Of a stretch of 64,000 nt of DNA, positions 34,210 to 42,589 are shown piece by piece (the first letter of the stretch is position 1; each line of letters opens with the position of its first letter). The notes beneath the pieces are model-generated. The model worked only from the letters and a program-made list of their open reading frames with translations, ran no database searches and was not told the DNA's origin. Origin of the DNA: Candidatus Gastranaerophilales bacterium (GTDB lineage: Bacteria; Cyanobacteriota; Vampirovibrionia; Gastranaerophilales; Gastranaerophilaceae); the NCBI GenBank assembly GCA_944324945.1, contig CALUYE010000005.1, positions 1 through 64,000 on the forward strand, given 5' to 3'. The position numbers were made by a program, and so were the translations under genes.

Positions 34210-36018
34210 TTAACCTATTACAACCAAAGTTTGTCCTGTTTTAATTTGATCGCCTTGAGAAACTTCAATAGAAACAACTTTGCCCGATGCGGGAGATTTA
34301 ATTTCCGTTTCCATTTTCATAGCCTCAATAACAATTAAAACATCGCCTTCAGAAACTTCATCGCCTTCTGATACTTCCACTCTTAAAACGTTTCCGGGAA
34401 GTGCAGCTTTAACTTCTTGTCCTTCGGTTGATGAAGCGTTTGATTTTGTTTCTTCGATACCGTCTGTTACGCCTATATCGTAAGATTTTCCGTTAACTGT
34501 TGCTTTTGAACCTTCAAGTTTTACGCTGTATTTTTTACCATTAACCGTAACCGTATAGCCGTTAGAACTTGATTGAACACCTTCTTTAGGTGCTTTTTGA
34601 GCGGTTTTATTAACCGATACAACGCCTTTACCCAATAAGAATTCAATACCTTTATCAATGTTACCGTCTTTGCATGCAGCAGAAATAAAGATATTTTCAT
34701 CCGTTATGGGAAGTCCTGCTTCTTCAAGTCTCTTTTTAGCTGCTTCGATACCTTTTTCGGGGTCTTTATCGTTTAAATCAACAACTTTTTCGCTTGTCGG
34801 TTCAAGTCCTGTTTTTTCTTGCGCCCATTTAACAAGTTCAGGGTCAGGTTCGCAGGGGGTTTTGCCAAAATAGCCCAAAAGCATTTTAGCATATCCGGGG
34901 TTTGCTTGTTCCCAAGGATGTTCCGTTATTGCATTTAAGAATGATTGTTGAGCATAGAATTGAGAAACAGGAGTAACGGATGTTGCAAATCCGCCTCTTT
35001 CAACAACTTCTTTCATATTTGCAATTAATTTCGGGAATTTATCAAGCATGCCCATATCTTTTAATTGGTTAACGGTTGTAGCCGTAGCTCCGCCCGGAAG
35101 AGGCGCTTGAATTAATATAGGATTAACCGCAAGAGAAATCGGGGAAATAGGATAATCTTTCATACATTCTTTAAAGATTTCTTCCGTTTCCATGATTTTC
35201 TTAATATCTAGACCTAAATCGTATTCGCTGCCTTTTAGAGCATGCCACATAGAAATAATATCAGGTTGTCCCGTTCCGCCTGAAACAGGTTTCATAGCTA
35301 AATCAATACCGTCAGCTCCGCCGTCAAGCGCTGCTAAGTATGCAGCTAAACCTGTACCTGCTGTTTCATGTGAGTGGAAGCGGATATGAAAATCTGCACC
35401 CAGCAATTCACGTGCCATTTTGACTGTTTCATAAACTTTTTTAGGATTCGATGTACCTGATGCATCTTTAAATGCAAGAGAATCAAAAGGAAGTCCAGAA
35501 TCTAAGATATTTCTTAAAACTCTTTCATAAAAAGCAACATCATGTGCGCCTTCGCATCCATAGGGAAGTTCCATCATTGTAATTGTAACTTCATGTTGCA
35601 TTCCGTATTTTTTAATTGAATTAGCGGAATCAATTAGATTATTAACATCATTCAATGCATCAAAGTTTCTAATGACATTAACGCCGTGTTTTGCAAACAT
35701 TTTAGCATGAAGATCGATAATGTCTCTTGGCTGTGAATTTAAGCCTACAACGTTAACACCGCGTGCCAATGATTGCAATTTAACATCAGGGCCTACCGCT
35801 TCTCTTATTTTATCCATGGTTTCAAACGCATTTTCGTTGCAGAAAAATATCGGTGCTTGAAATCTTGCGCCGCCTGCCGTTTCAAAATGCTTGATACCTG
35901 CATTTACTGCTGCTTGAAGAGCAGGGATAAAATCTTCCACAAGGACTTTTGCTCCGTAGATTGATTGAAAACCGTCGCGGAAAGATGTATCCATAACTTT
36001 AATTTGTTTTTTTGTCAT
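34210..36018 (-). CDS. oadA: Oxaloacetate decarboxylase alpha subunit (carboxyltransferase + biotin carrier)
   Basis: 602 residues. N-terminal TIM-barrel carboxyltransferase (DTSFRDGFQS at ~10-19, LAFKDASGT, FHSHETAGTGLA, GGTGQPD), a central conserved domain, then a biotinyl domain whose EAMKMETE carries the biotin lysine at K568. It takes the carboxyl from oxaloacetate to biotin for the membrane subunits. The first residues MTKKQIKVMDTSFRDG fit either pyruvate carboxylase subunit B or OadA; the adjacent beta and gamma genes support OadA. GAGGATAAAAAA precedes the ATG. Confidence 0.92.
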   Translation of the reverse strand: MTKKQIKVMDTSFRDGFQSIYGAKVLVEDFIPALQAAVNAGIKHFETAGGARFQAPIFFCNENAFETMDKIREAVGPDVKLQSLARGVNVVGLNSQPRDIIDLHAKMFAKHGVNVIRNFDALNDVNNLIDSANSIKKYGMQHEVTITMMELPYGCEGAHDVAFYERVLRNILDSGLPFDSLAFKDASGTSNPKKVYETVKMARELLGADFHIRFHSHETAGTGLAAYLAALDGGADGIDLAMKPVSGGTGQPDIISMWHALKGSEYDLGLDIKKIMETEEIFKECMKDYPISPISLAVNPILIQAPLPGGATATTVNQLKDMGMLDKFPKLIANMKEVVERGGFATSVTPVSQFYAQQSFLNAITEHPWEQANPGYAKMLLGYFGKTPCEPDPELVKWAQEKTGLEPTSEKVVDLNDKDPEKGIEAAKKRLEEAGLPITDENIFISAACKDGNIDKGIEFLLGKGVVSVNKTAQKAPKEGVQSSSNGYTVTVNGKKYSVKLEGSKATVNGKSYDIGVTDGIEETKSNASSTEGQEVKAALPGNVLRVEVSEGDEVSEGDVLIVIEAMKMETEIKSPASGKVVSIEVSQGDQIKTGQTLVVIG

Positions 36019-36049
36019 TTTTTTATCCTCTTTTCCTGTTAGTTTTTAA

Positions 36050-36283
36050 TTAAGCTTTATTTGCGGCAACTGCAATAGCAAGAGCTACTTCCGATTCATC
36101 CGTTGATGATTTTTTAGAAGGTTTTATTTCTTCTTTTAGAGGCGGGAATAATCTGTCAATCAGTGTTACGACTTTTGCTGATATCATAATTGCAAAAATC
36201 AAAATCACAAGAAACGTAAAAACGATTCCCATGCCGATTAGTAAGGTTGTTGAGCCTTGTGCCCATAATTGCGTATCTAGCAT
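36050..36283 (-). CDS. oadG: Sodium pump decarboxylase, gamma subunit
   Basis: 77 residues with one N-terminal membrane helix (LLIGMGIVFTFLVILIFAIMI, ~14-34) and a short Pro/Glu/Lys cytoplasmic tail, the standard form of OadG, which assembles the alpha and beta subunits. GGAGGAAATACT precedes the ATG. Its start overlaps the birA 3' end by 7 nt, and it is followed by oadA. Confidence 0.85.
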   Translation of the reverse strand: MLDTQLWAQGSTTLLIGMGIVFTFLVILIFAIMISAKVVTLIDRLFPPLKEEIKPSKKSSTDESEVALAIAVAANKA

Positions 36284-36843
36284 AGTATTTCCTCCTTTAT
36301 ACCGTTATTTATAAAATCATCGTATTTATTTTGAAAATTGTTTAAAAATTTTTCCAAAAATTCTTTTTTATCTACCCTTTTATTTGTTTCTAAATATATT
36401 GAAGTTGCACTTTGGTCTATTTTTTTAACATCTTCACAATCTAAATTAAGATTAATTCCGCACCCTACAACAACGCCTTTAAATTGTGTTCCGAAAAATT
36501 CCGATTCCGCTAAAAAACCTGCTATTTTTTTATTATCAATCAATATATCATTAGGGAATTTAAAATGAGGATTTAAATTATATTCTTTTAAAGTATCCGC
36601 CCCAATAAGCGCTATAAATCTTGTAAGCTCGTTTAGATGTTTAAGATTATCGGGTTTTAAAACGATTGAAATATATATGTTTCCTCCGTTTTTATCCGTT
36701 GAATACCATACTCTTTTAAATTGTCCGTGTCCTTGGGTTTGTTTATCGCAAGAGATGATATCAAAATGTTCTAATTCCTCTAAATGTTCCCTAGCGTAGA
36801 CGTTAGTTGAATTGAGCTCGTTAAAATTTATAACTCTGTACAT
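36277..36843 (-). CDS. birA: Biotin--[acetyl-CoA-carboxylase/decarboxylase] ligase
   Basis: Attaches biotin to carrier lysines. 188 residues, so no N-terminal DNA-binding domain (group I type). The biotin-AMP loop is QTQGHGQFKRVWYS (GHGQFKR at residues 38-44), a departure from the usual GRGRxxR. KFPNDILIDNKKIAGFLAE and GVVVGCGINLN are conserved. Extended -10 TGTTATTAT (minus strand, hexamer 36850-36855) ends 6 nt before the ATG: leaderless mRNA likely. It heads the oadGAB operon, whose alpha subunit is its probable substrate. Confidence 0.92.
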   Translation of the reverse strand: MYRVINFNELNSTNVYAREHLEELEHFDIISCDKQTQGHGQFKRVWYSTDKNGGNIYISIVLKPDNLKHLNELTRFIALIGADTLKEYNLNPHFKFPNDILIDNKKIAGFLAESEFFGTQFKGVVVGCGINLNLDCEDVKKIDQSATSIYLETNKRVDKKEFLEKFLNNFQNKYDDFINNGIKEEILC

Positions 36844-36933
36844 AAGTTAATAATAACAAAAACAAAAAATGTAAACAAACAAAAGTATTTTGATTAATCT
36901 TAAATTTTTTTAATATTTTGGCAATTTTTTATA

Positions 36934-36962
36934 TTGAGAGGTTTTCAATTTAATGTTATAAT
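36934..36962 (+). promoter_or_regulatory. Strong promoter of the 60-residue small protein gene
   Basis: TTGAGA (36934-36939), 17-nt spacer and TATAAT (36957-36962) with a TGT extended -10. The start site should be near 36969, giving a leader of about 30 nt with AAAGGAGGG before the ATG at 37001. Confidence 0.75.
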
Positions 36963-37000
36963 TATAATGTAAGTGTGTAAATGCAAAGGAGGGATCATAT

Positions 37001-37183
37001 ATGATACCACCACTAAAAGCAATTGCAAACCATACGGCAATGTCTAACCCTTATAAAGTTAATTCAAATGCGCAATATAAAAACGCACTTAACTTTGCAA
37101 GCAAAGGAGAAAAATTAAACATTGACTGTAACGAAGTCCGCTCCGTCACCAGAAATGGTCATAAGTTGGACTTATACGCTTAA
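37001..37183 (+). CDS. Small protein with C-terminal LDLYA, 60 residues
   Basis: No known domain, signal or membrane segment. Asn/Lys-rich middle (ALNFASKGEKLNIDCNEV), ending RNGHKLDLYA. The last five residues are identical to the end of the small protein at 48358-48564. It has its own near-consensus promoter, a full AGGAGG ribosome-binding site and its own terminator, so it is very probably a real and well-expressed single gene. Function unknown. Confidence 0.8.
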   Translation: MIPPLKAIANHTAMSNPYKVNSNAQYKNALNFASKGEKLNIDCNEVRSVTRNGHKLDLYA

Positions 37184-37208
37184 AAAGAGCCTTTTGGCTC
37201 TTTTTTTT
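37182..37208 (+). terminator. Intrinsic terminator after the 60-residue protein gene
   Basis: AAAAAGAGCC / GGCTCTTTTT around TTTT, starting within the TAA stop and followed by further T. This isolates the small gene from ribE. Confidence 0.9.
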
Positions 37209-37228
37209 ATTTATGTTATTTTTATTAT

Positions 37229-37846
37229 ATGTTCACAGGTTTAATTGAAGAAGTTTCAAAAATAAAGGATATCAAAATCACCGATAAAGGCGCTAAAATA
37301 TTTTTCAGCGCATCATTTAATGATATAAAAGAAGGCGATTCAATTGCGCTAAACGGTGCTTGTTTAACAGCTACACCAATTGGAAACAATTTATTTTGCG
37401 CGGATGTTATGAATGAAACTCTCAATTTAACAAACCTTTCAAAATTAAAAAAGGGGGATTTAATTAATCTTGAGCGCGCTTTACAAATAAAAGACAGATT
37501 AGCAGGACACATCGTTTTAGGGCATGTTGATTGCATCGCCTGTGTTTGCGATATTAAAAATGACGGGTTTTCAAAAAGAATTAAATTTAGCTGTGATACC
37601 GATTTAATAATTCAAAAAGGTTCAATTGCGATAAACGGCGTGAGTTTAACGGTTGCAAATTTATATAATGAAGGTTTTGAAGTTTCGCTGATTCCCGAAA
37701 CCACAGATAAAACAAATTTGAAAAATTTAAAAATCGGGGATATAGTTAACATTGAATACGATGTTTTAGGAAAATATATTAAAAAATTCACGCAAAGTAA
37801 AAAAGAAAAAATTACTTTGGAATTTTTAAAAGAAAACGGATTTTAA
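37229..37846 (+). CDS. ribE: Riboflavin synthase, alpha chain
   Basis: Dismutates 6,7-dimethyl-8-ribityllumazine to riboflavin. 205 residues made of two similar lumazine-binding halves: MFTGLIEEVSKI...GDSIALNGACLT and GHVDCIACV...GSIAINGVSLTV, as expected. The upstream TGTTATTTT (hexamer 37217-37222) ends 6 nt before the ATG with no Shine-Dalgarno, so it is another leaderless candidate. It is followed after 20 nt by ribBA. Confidence 0.94.
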   Translation: MFTGLIEEVSKIKDIKITDKGAKIFFSASFNDIKEGDSIALNGACLTATPIGNNLFCADVMNETLNLTNLSKLKKGDLINLERALQIKDRLAGHIVLGHVDCIACVCDIKNDGFSKRIKFSCDTDLIIQKGSIAINGVSLTVANLYNEGFEVSLIPETTDKTNLKNLKIGDIVNIEYDVLGKYIKKFTQSKKEKITLEFLKENGF

Positions 37847-37866
37847 AGGCAATAAAGGAATATAAA

Positions 37867-39069
37867 ATGTTTAGTTCAATAGAAGATGCACTTATCGATT
37901 ATTCAAAAGGCAAAATTATAATTGTTGTAGATGATGAAAACAGGGAAAACGAAGGGGATATGATTTGCAATGCAAAATTTGCAACCCCTGAAAATATCAA
38001 CTACATGGCTCAAAACGCGCGCGGTCTTATTTGCGTTGCAATAAGTAAAGATCTTGCACATAAGATGAATCTTAATCAGATGGTTGAACAAAACACTGAA
38101 AGCATGAAAACGGCTTTTACTGTTTCTGTTGATGCCGATGAAAAGTTTGGCGTTACAACAGGCATTTCAGCATACGACAGAGCAAAAACGATTGAAGTTT
38201 TAATCAGTTCAAATAATCCTGATGATTTAAGGCGCCCGGGACATTTATTCCCCTGTGTTTCGCGCCAGGGAGGAGTTTTAGAGCGCATAGGACACACGGA
38301 AGCAGTTGTAGATCTGGCAAAATTAACAAATTTACCCTTGGCGGGTGCAATGTGCGAAATTATGACCCCTGACGGACACATGGCAAGAAGAGATTATATT
38401 TTAGATTTTGCATCAAAAAATGATATTAAAGTTATAACGGTTGCAGACCTTGTCAATTATAGAATTTCAAGGGAAACAATAGTAAAAAGAGAAGCAAGCG
38501 CAAAACTTCCGACGCAGTTTGGCGATTTTATAATTTACGGATATCGAAATATTTTAAATAACAACGAATATGTTGCGCTTATAAAAGATGATAATTCAAA
38601 TAAAATCCCTCTTGTAAGAGTGCATTCGGAATGTCTTACGGGAGATATTTTCCACAGCTTAAGATGTGATTGCAATTACCAGCTTCACTGCGCTCTTGAA
38701 ATGATTAATAATTACGGCAAAGGCGCTCTTGTATATATGAGAGGACATGAAGGCAGAGGAATAGGTTTAATCAATAAAATCAAAGCCTACGCTCTTCAAG
38801 ATGAAGGACAGGACACCGTTCAAGCAAATATCAGTCTTGGTTTTGCTCCGGATTTAAGAGATTATGGAATAGGCGCTCAAATTTTAAGAGATTTAGGTTA
38901 TTCAAAATTCAATCTTTTAACAAACAACCCTAAAAAAATAATCGGCCTAAAAGGTTACGGGCTTGAGGTTAATAAAAGGGTACCTATTGAACCTGTATTA
39001 AACAAATATAACGAAAAATACATCGAAACAAAGATTGAAAAAATGAACCACTTGATTTCAAAACATTAG
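37867..39069 (+). CDS. ribBA: Bifunctional 3,4-dihydroxy-2-butanone-4-phosphate synthase / GTP cyclohydrolase II
   Basis: 400 residues. The N-terminal RibB domain (DDENRENEGD, ~20-29; RPGHLFPC; GHTEAVVDLA) makes the four-carbon unit. The C-terminal RibA domain begins near residue 205, with VRVHSECLTGDIFHSLRCDC zinc cysteines and MRGHEGRGIGL. AAAGGAAT precedes the ATG. With ribE it gives two steps of riboflavin synthesis; ribD and ribH are not in the window and no FMN riboswitch was seen. Confidence 0.95.
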   Translation: MFSSIEDALIDYSKGKIIIVVDDENRENEGDMICNAKFATPENINYMAQNARGLICVAISKDLAHKMNLNQMVEQNTESMKTAFTVSVDADEKFGVTTGISAYDRAKTIEVLISSNNPDDLRRPGHLFPCVSRQGGVLERIGHTEAVVDLAKLTNLPLAGAMCEIMTPDGHMARRDYILDFASKNDIKVITVADLVNYRISRETIVKREASAKLPTQFGDFIIYGYRNILNNNEYVALIKDDNSNKIPLVRVHSECLTGDIFHSLRCDCNYQLHCALEMINNYGKGALVYMRGHEGRGIGLINKIKAYALQDEGQDTVQANISLGFAPDLRDYGIGAQILRDLGYSKFNLLTNNPKKIIGLKGYGLEVNKRVPIEPVLNKYNEKYIETKIEKMNHLISKH

Positions 39070-39070
39070 T

Positions 39071-39928
39071 TTATAAAATCAGTGCAAGAATCATCAAAAG
39101 AATTGAACCTATCTGCATGCCTGTTGAAGCATACTTTTGGAATTTATTTGCTTCATATAATTTTGCGGTTCTTTGAGCGTTTGCAGCTGCCTGAAGCCTT
39201 TGTATTCTTAAAAAATCATCATCTGATGAAAAATCACGCTGGAATATTCTTCGCTCTAACCTGTTCAATCTTAAACCAACGGGGTCTTGAGAATACGTTT
39301 TTGAAAAAAGAACGGTTTCAAGCCCTGCAAGTTGAATATAAATATCGGAATTATCGTATTTATTTTGAGAACCCATGTATTGTTCTATGTCTGGAGTTGT
39401 CGTGTATCTTTTTTCAACATAATAGTTTGGATCTTGCGCTATAACGTCTTTTTTAATGTATGCTTTTAATCTATCCGTTCTTGATGCTAAATCGCCTTCC
39501 TGAACCGAGCCGAAAATTTTATTTTCAAGCCTTTCAAGTCTTTTATAGATGTTTTCTTTTTCGTAAGTACCTTTAAATAATTGATACTCAAGAGTGTCTA
39601 TTTGAGGGTAATTAATCCCTGCAATTTCTGTTTTTTCAATCTCCCAGGCTTCTTTTTTACTGTCTGCAACGCTTTCAAAACCCATTGCTTCATTTAATTT
39701 TTTAATTCTGTTTTCTGTTGATAAATTGGAATAAGCCTGCCCGAATACGTTATTTTCAATTCTTGAAAGTCTTTTTGAAACATCGTCTTTAGAATATTCA
39801 AAACCCCAGATTGATTTTTCCATTTTTTGAAGTTCTGCCTGAGTATCAATCTCGGAAGCAGCACAAAAATTCACGCACAAAAACGCGACAAGAAATAAAA
39901 TTTTTATTTTTTTTATGTGTGATTTCAT
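39071..39928 (-). CDS. Secreted repeat protein with RLxRLE-type units
   Basis: 285 residues. N-terminal signal peptide (MKSHIKKIKILFLVAFLCVNFCAAS) and a C-terminal hydrophobic helix (GSILLMILALIL). Between them are three imperfect ~45-residue repeats of the pattern LE-x2-LF-x3-Y-x4-(3)-RL-x-RLE-x2-IFG, for example WGFEYSKDDVSKRLSRIE, FKGTYEKENIYKRLERLE and FSKTYSQDPVGLRLNRLE. Probably an envelope protein; function unknown. Extended -10 TGATATAAT (hexamer 39936-39941, minus strand) ends 7 nt before the ATG: leaderless. It ends 2 nt from the ribBA stop. Confidence 0.65.
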   Translation of the reverse strand: MKSHIKKIKILFLVAFLCVNFCAASEIDTQAELQKMEKSIWGFEYSKDDVSKRLSRIENNVFGQAYSNLSTENRIKKLNEAMGFESVADSKKEAWEIEKTEIAGINYPQIDTLEYQLFKGTYEKENIYKRLERLENKIFGSVQEGDLASRTDRLKAYIKKDVIAQDPNYYVEKRYTTTPDIEQYMGSQNKYDNSDIYIQLAGLETVLFSKTYSQDPVGLRLNRLERRIFQRDFSSDDDFLRIQRLQAAANAQRTAKLYEANKFQKYASTGMQIGSILLMILALIL

Positions 39929-39986
39929 ATCAGGTATTATATCAATACTTTAATATTTTTTTGTTGGAAGTAAGTATTATTTCAAA

Positions 39987-41498
39987 CTATACTTTTGAAG
40001 TATTAAGTTCATTAACCGTCTTGTTAGTTAAATTAACGAGAATTTTTTGATATTGTTCACATTTTTCTTTTGTTTTTGCCTCAAACCTTAAAGTAAATAC
40101 AGGTTCCGTGTTACTTTGTCTTATAAGCGCAAAACCGTCTTCAAATATAATCCGAAGCCCGTCGATTGTGATTATATCTTTAATTTTAGAAGAAAATAAA
40201 TCATCGTTTATTTTAACTTTTATTTTTTCTAAGACTTCTTTTTTAAGCTCATTTGGACATTTTAGCCTTACTTCATCAGATAAATGAACTTGTTTAAAGG
40301 GTTCCAATAAATCGCTTAATTTAAAGTCTTCATTTTTGGATTTATTTTTAGCTATTATTTCAATTAATCTGCATCCGGCATAAATTGCATCGTCATAGCC
40401 GAAGTATCTGTCTTTAAAAAACGTATGACCTGACATTTCGCCTGCTAAAAGAGCGTTTGTTTCTTTCATTTTTGATTTTATATAACCATGGCCTGTTTTT
40501 GTCATGATTGCTTTTGCACCCAGTTTTTCAATTGTGTCGTATAAAACCTGAGAACATTTAACTTCAGATACAATAATCGGTACTTCACCATGGATTGAAA
40601 GAGTTTTAATTAAATCCTGCGCGTAAATTAAAAGAAGTTTGTCCCCTGTTATTATATTTCCTTCTTCATCAATAGCGCCTATTCTATCGGCATCGCCATC
40701 AAAAGCAATTCCTAAATCGGCTCCTTCTTCTTTTACTTTTTTTCTGATATCATCAAGGGTTTTAATATCGGAAGGGTTCGGGTGATGATTGGGAAAAGTG
40801 CCATCGGGTAATGAATACAATTCAATAACATCGCATCCTAAATCTCTATACAACTGAGGGGCTACAATTCCTGCCGTTGCATTTGCACTATCAACCACAA
40901 CTTTTATTTTTTTGCCGTTATATTTACCGATTGAACCGAACATATCTTCAATTTTATTTTGATAGTTTGAAATTATGTCGTATTTTATGTTTACCCCTTT
41001 TATAACCTGGCTGTAGCCGCTGTTTTCCTTTGCTTCAATTGTATATTTTTTAACTTCTTTTATTTGTTCTTCAGTTAAACTCTGTTTATTAAACGTCATT
41101 TTTAAACCGTTATATTCGCTCGGGTTATGAGAAGCTGTTATTATCAAAGAACCGTTTACTTTTTTACCTTTTAGGATTTCATTATCTATTTTTGCAAATT
41201 CCGCGAAGTATCCAAGCGGAGTCGGGGCTAAACCTAAATCAAGAGTATCGGCTCCCGTTGAATTAATTCCTTGAATTATTGCTCTTTTTAATTCCTCGGA
41301 ATGTGTCCTTGCATCCATACAAACCGCAAACAGTAATTCTCTTGCGGATTTTGAATTATCTCTCTTTTTAAATTCTTCAAGAACAAACTTTACATATCCC
41401 TTAGCGGCATAGAAAAAAACTTCTCCGTTTACTTCCGAAGGAAAAATTCCTCTAATATCGTTTTTACCGAATGCTTTTGTATTTATTTGCCCTTCCAT
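39987..41498 (-). CDS. Phosphomannomutase/phosphoglucomutase
   Basis: Alpha-D-phosphohexomutase of 503 residues. Phosphoserine loop TASHNPSEYNG (~122), metal loop DGDADR (~268), sugar loop GEMSGH (~355) and phosphate-binding RQSNTEP near the C-terminus are all intact. Closest in layout to AlgC/ManB-type enzymes supplying mannose-1-P or glucose-1-P for envelope glycans. AAGGAGACAAA precedes the ATG and TATAAT lies further upstream, so this mRNA has a leader. Substrate preference is undecided. Confidence 0.92.
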   Translation of the reverse strand: MEGQINTKAFGKNDIRGIFPSEVNGEVFFYAAKGYVKFVLEEFKKRDNSKSARELLFAVCMDARTHSEELKRAIIQGINSTGADTLDLGLAPTPLGYFAEFAKIDNEILKGKKVNGSLIITASHNPSEYNGLKMTFNKQSLTEEQIKEVKKYTIEAKENSGYSQVIKGVNIKYDIISNYQNKIEDMFGSIGKYNGKKIKVVVDSANATAGIVAPQLYRDLGCDVIELYSLPDGTFPNHHPNPSDIKTLDDIRKKVKEEGADLGIAFDGDADRIGAIDEEGNIITGDKLLLIYAQDLIKTLSIHGEVPIIVSEVKCSQVLYDTIEKLGAKAIMTKTGHGYIKSKMKETNALLAGEMSGHTFFKDRYFGYDDAIYAGCRLIEIIAKNKSKNEDFKLSDLLEPFKQVHLSDEVRLKCPNELKKEVLEKIKVKINDDLFSSKIKDIITIDGLRIIFEDGFALIRQSNTEPVFTLRFEAKTKEKCEQYQKILVNLTNKTVNELNTSKV

Positions 41499-41671
41499 TT
41501 TGTCTCCTTATTATACACAAGTTGTGTTAATAAAATTATATAATGAAAACAAAATTTATTCCGTACCTAACAAATAAATTGATACAAACAGAAACTTTAT
41601 TTTTTCGTTAATCCGTACTATATCTAAATTTTTCTATAGCTTTTTTTAAAAAATAATGTATAATTATTTTT

Positions 41672-42589
41672 ATGGAAGAAAAATTAAGCATAACAAAAGA
41701 CCAATTAAACAGTCTTTTAAAACTTTCGGGAATTGAAATTACGCAGGATACCGAGGAAGATGTTGAAGCTTTAATTTCGCGGGCACTTGTAACCTTAGAG
41801 CGCAAATTAAATTATTTCAACTACCCTACGAGTTTTTTTACAACAGAAGCAACAAATGTTTTAATTGTTGATGATACGGAATTATCCATATTTCAGCTTT
41901 CATCGATGCTTAGAAAAATCGGCATGAACGTATATGTTGCAAGAAGCAAAGAGGAAGCTTTAGCGGAATTTAAAAAGAAAAATTTTGATTTCCTTGTGCT
42001 TGATTTATTTATGCCTGATTACAAAGACGGTTTTGAATTAATTAAAACCGCAAACGAAATAAGAAATCAGGGAGATCATATTTTTAAAATAATCGTAATA
42101 TCGGGAACCGACAACATAAGCGTAATTCATCAGGCATACCAACTTGAAATTGATGAATTTATCCCGAAATCTCCCCAGTGGCATGAAAGAATTTTAAAAT
42201 TCATAACAACTTCAACAACAAGACTCTCAAGCGAAGTTTATTCTTTTTATAAAGTAAATGATGATATTTGCGCATTTACTATTTATAAAATCAATAATGA
42301 AAAATATATCGACAAAATCATAAAAGAAGTTAACGCTAACGTTTTAACAAGTAAACAAAACATTATTTTCAATCTTGAACATATTAAATTGTTCTCTGAT
42401 ACATATACATCTTTATTTTCGGAAGTCTATAAATCAACAAGCCTAAAAGAAGGTAAATTTGTTCTTGTTAAACCTTGCGAAGAAATTAAAAAAGCGCTTG
42501 AATACGTCTTTTTATCAGACGCAATTCCGACATTTAACACCATGGAAGAAGCAATTGAATACATTGAAACAACAAGTTTTAAAGATTAA
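41672..42589 (+). CDS. Response regulator with REC and C-terminal STAS-like domains
   Basis: 305 residues. The first 60 are a helical extension. REC domain ~62-180 with acidic pair D67-D68, phosphoacceptor D111 (LVLDLFMPD), S144 and K166. The C-terminal ~195-300 (NIIFNLEHIKLFSDTYTSLFSEVYK ... GKFVLVKP ... FNTMEEAIEYI) has the strand-helix pattern of STAS anti-sigma-antagonist domains, with Ser/Asp near the usual phosphorylation loop. No kinase gene is adjacent. TATAAT (41659-41664) ends 7 nt before the ATG: leaderless. The stop shares bases with the convergent lpxK stop. Confidence 0.75.
   Translation: MEEKLSITKDQLNSLLKLSGIEITQDTEEDVEALISRALVTLERKLNYFNYPTSFFTTEATNVLIVDDTELSIFQLSSMLRKIGMNVYVARSKEEALAEFKKKNFDFLVLDLFMPDYKDGFELIKTANEIRNQGDHIFKIIVISGTDNISVIHQAYQLEIDEFIPKSPQWHERILKFITTSTTRLSSEVYSFYKVNDDICAFTIYKINNEKYIDKIIKEVNANVLTSKQNIIFNLEHIKLFSDTYTSLFSEVYKSTSLKEGKFVLVKPCEEIKKALEYVFLSDAIPTFNTMEEAIEYIETTSFKD

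Noticed and set aside
37209-37228. FMN riboswitch before the riboflavin genes
   Set aside because: Only about 20 nt separate the upstream terminator from the ribE start, and a -10 sits in that gap; there is no room for the aptamer.
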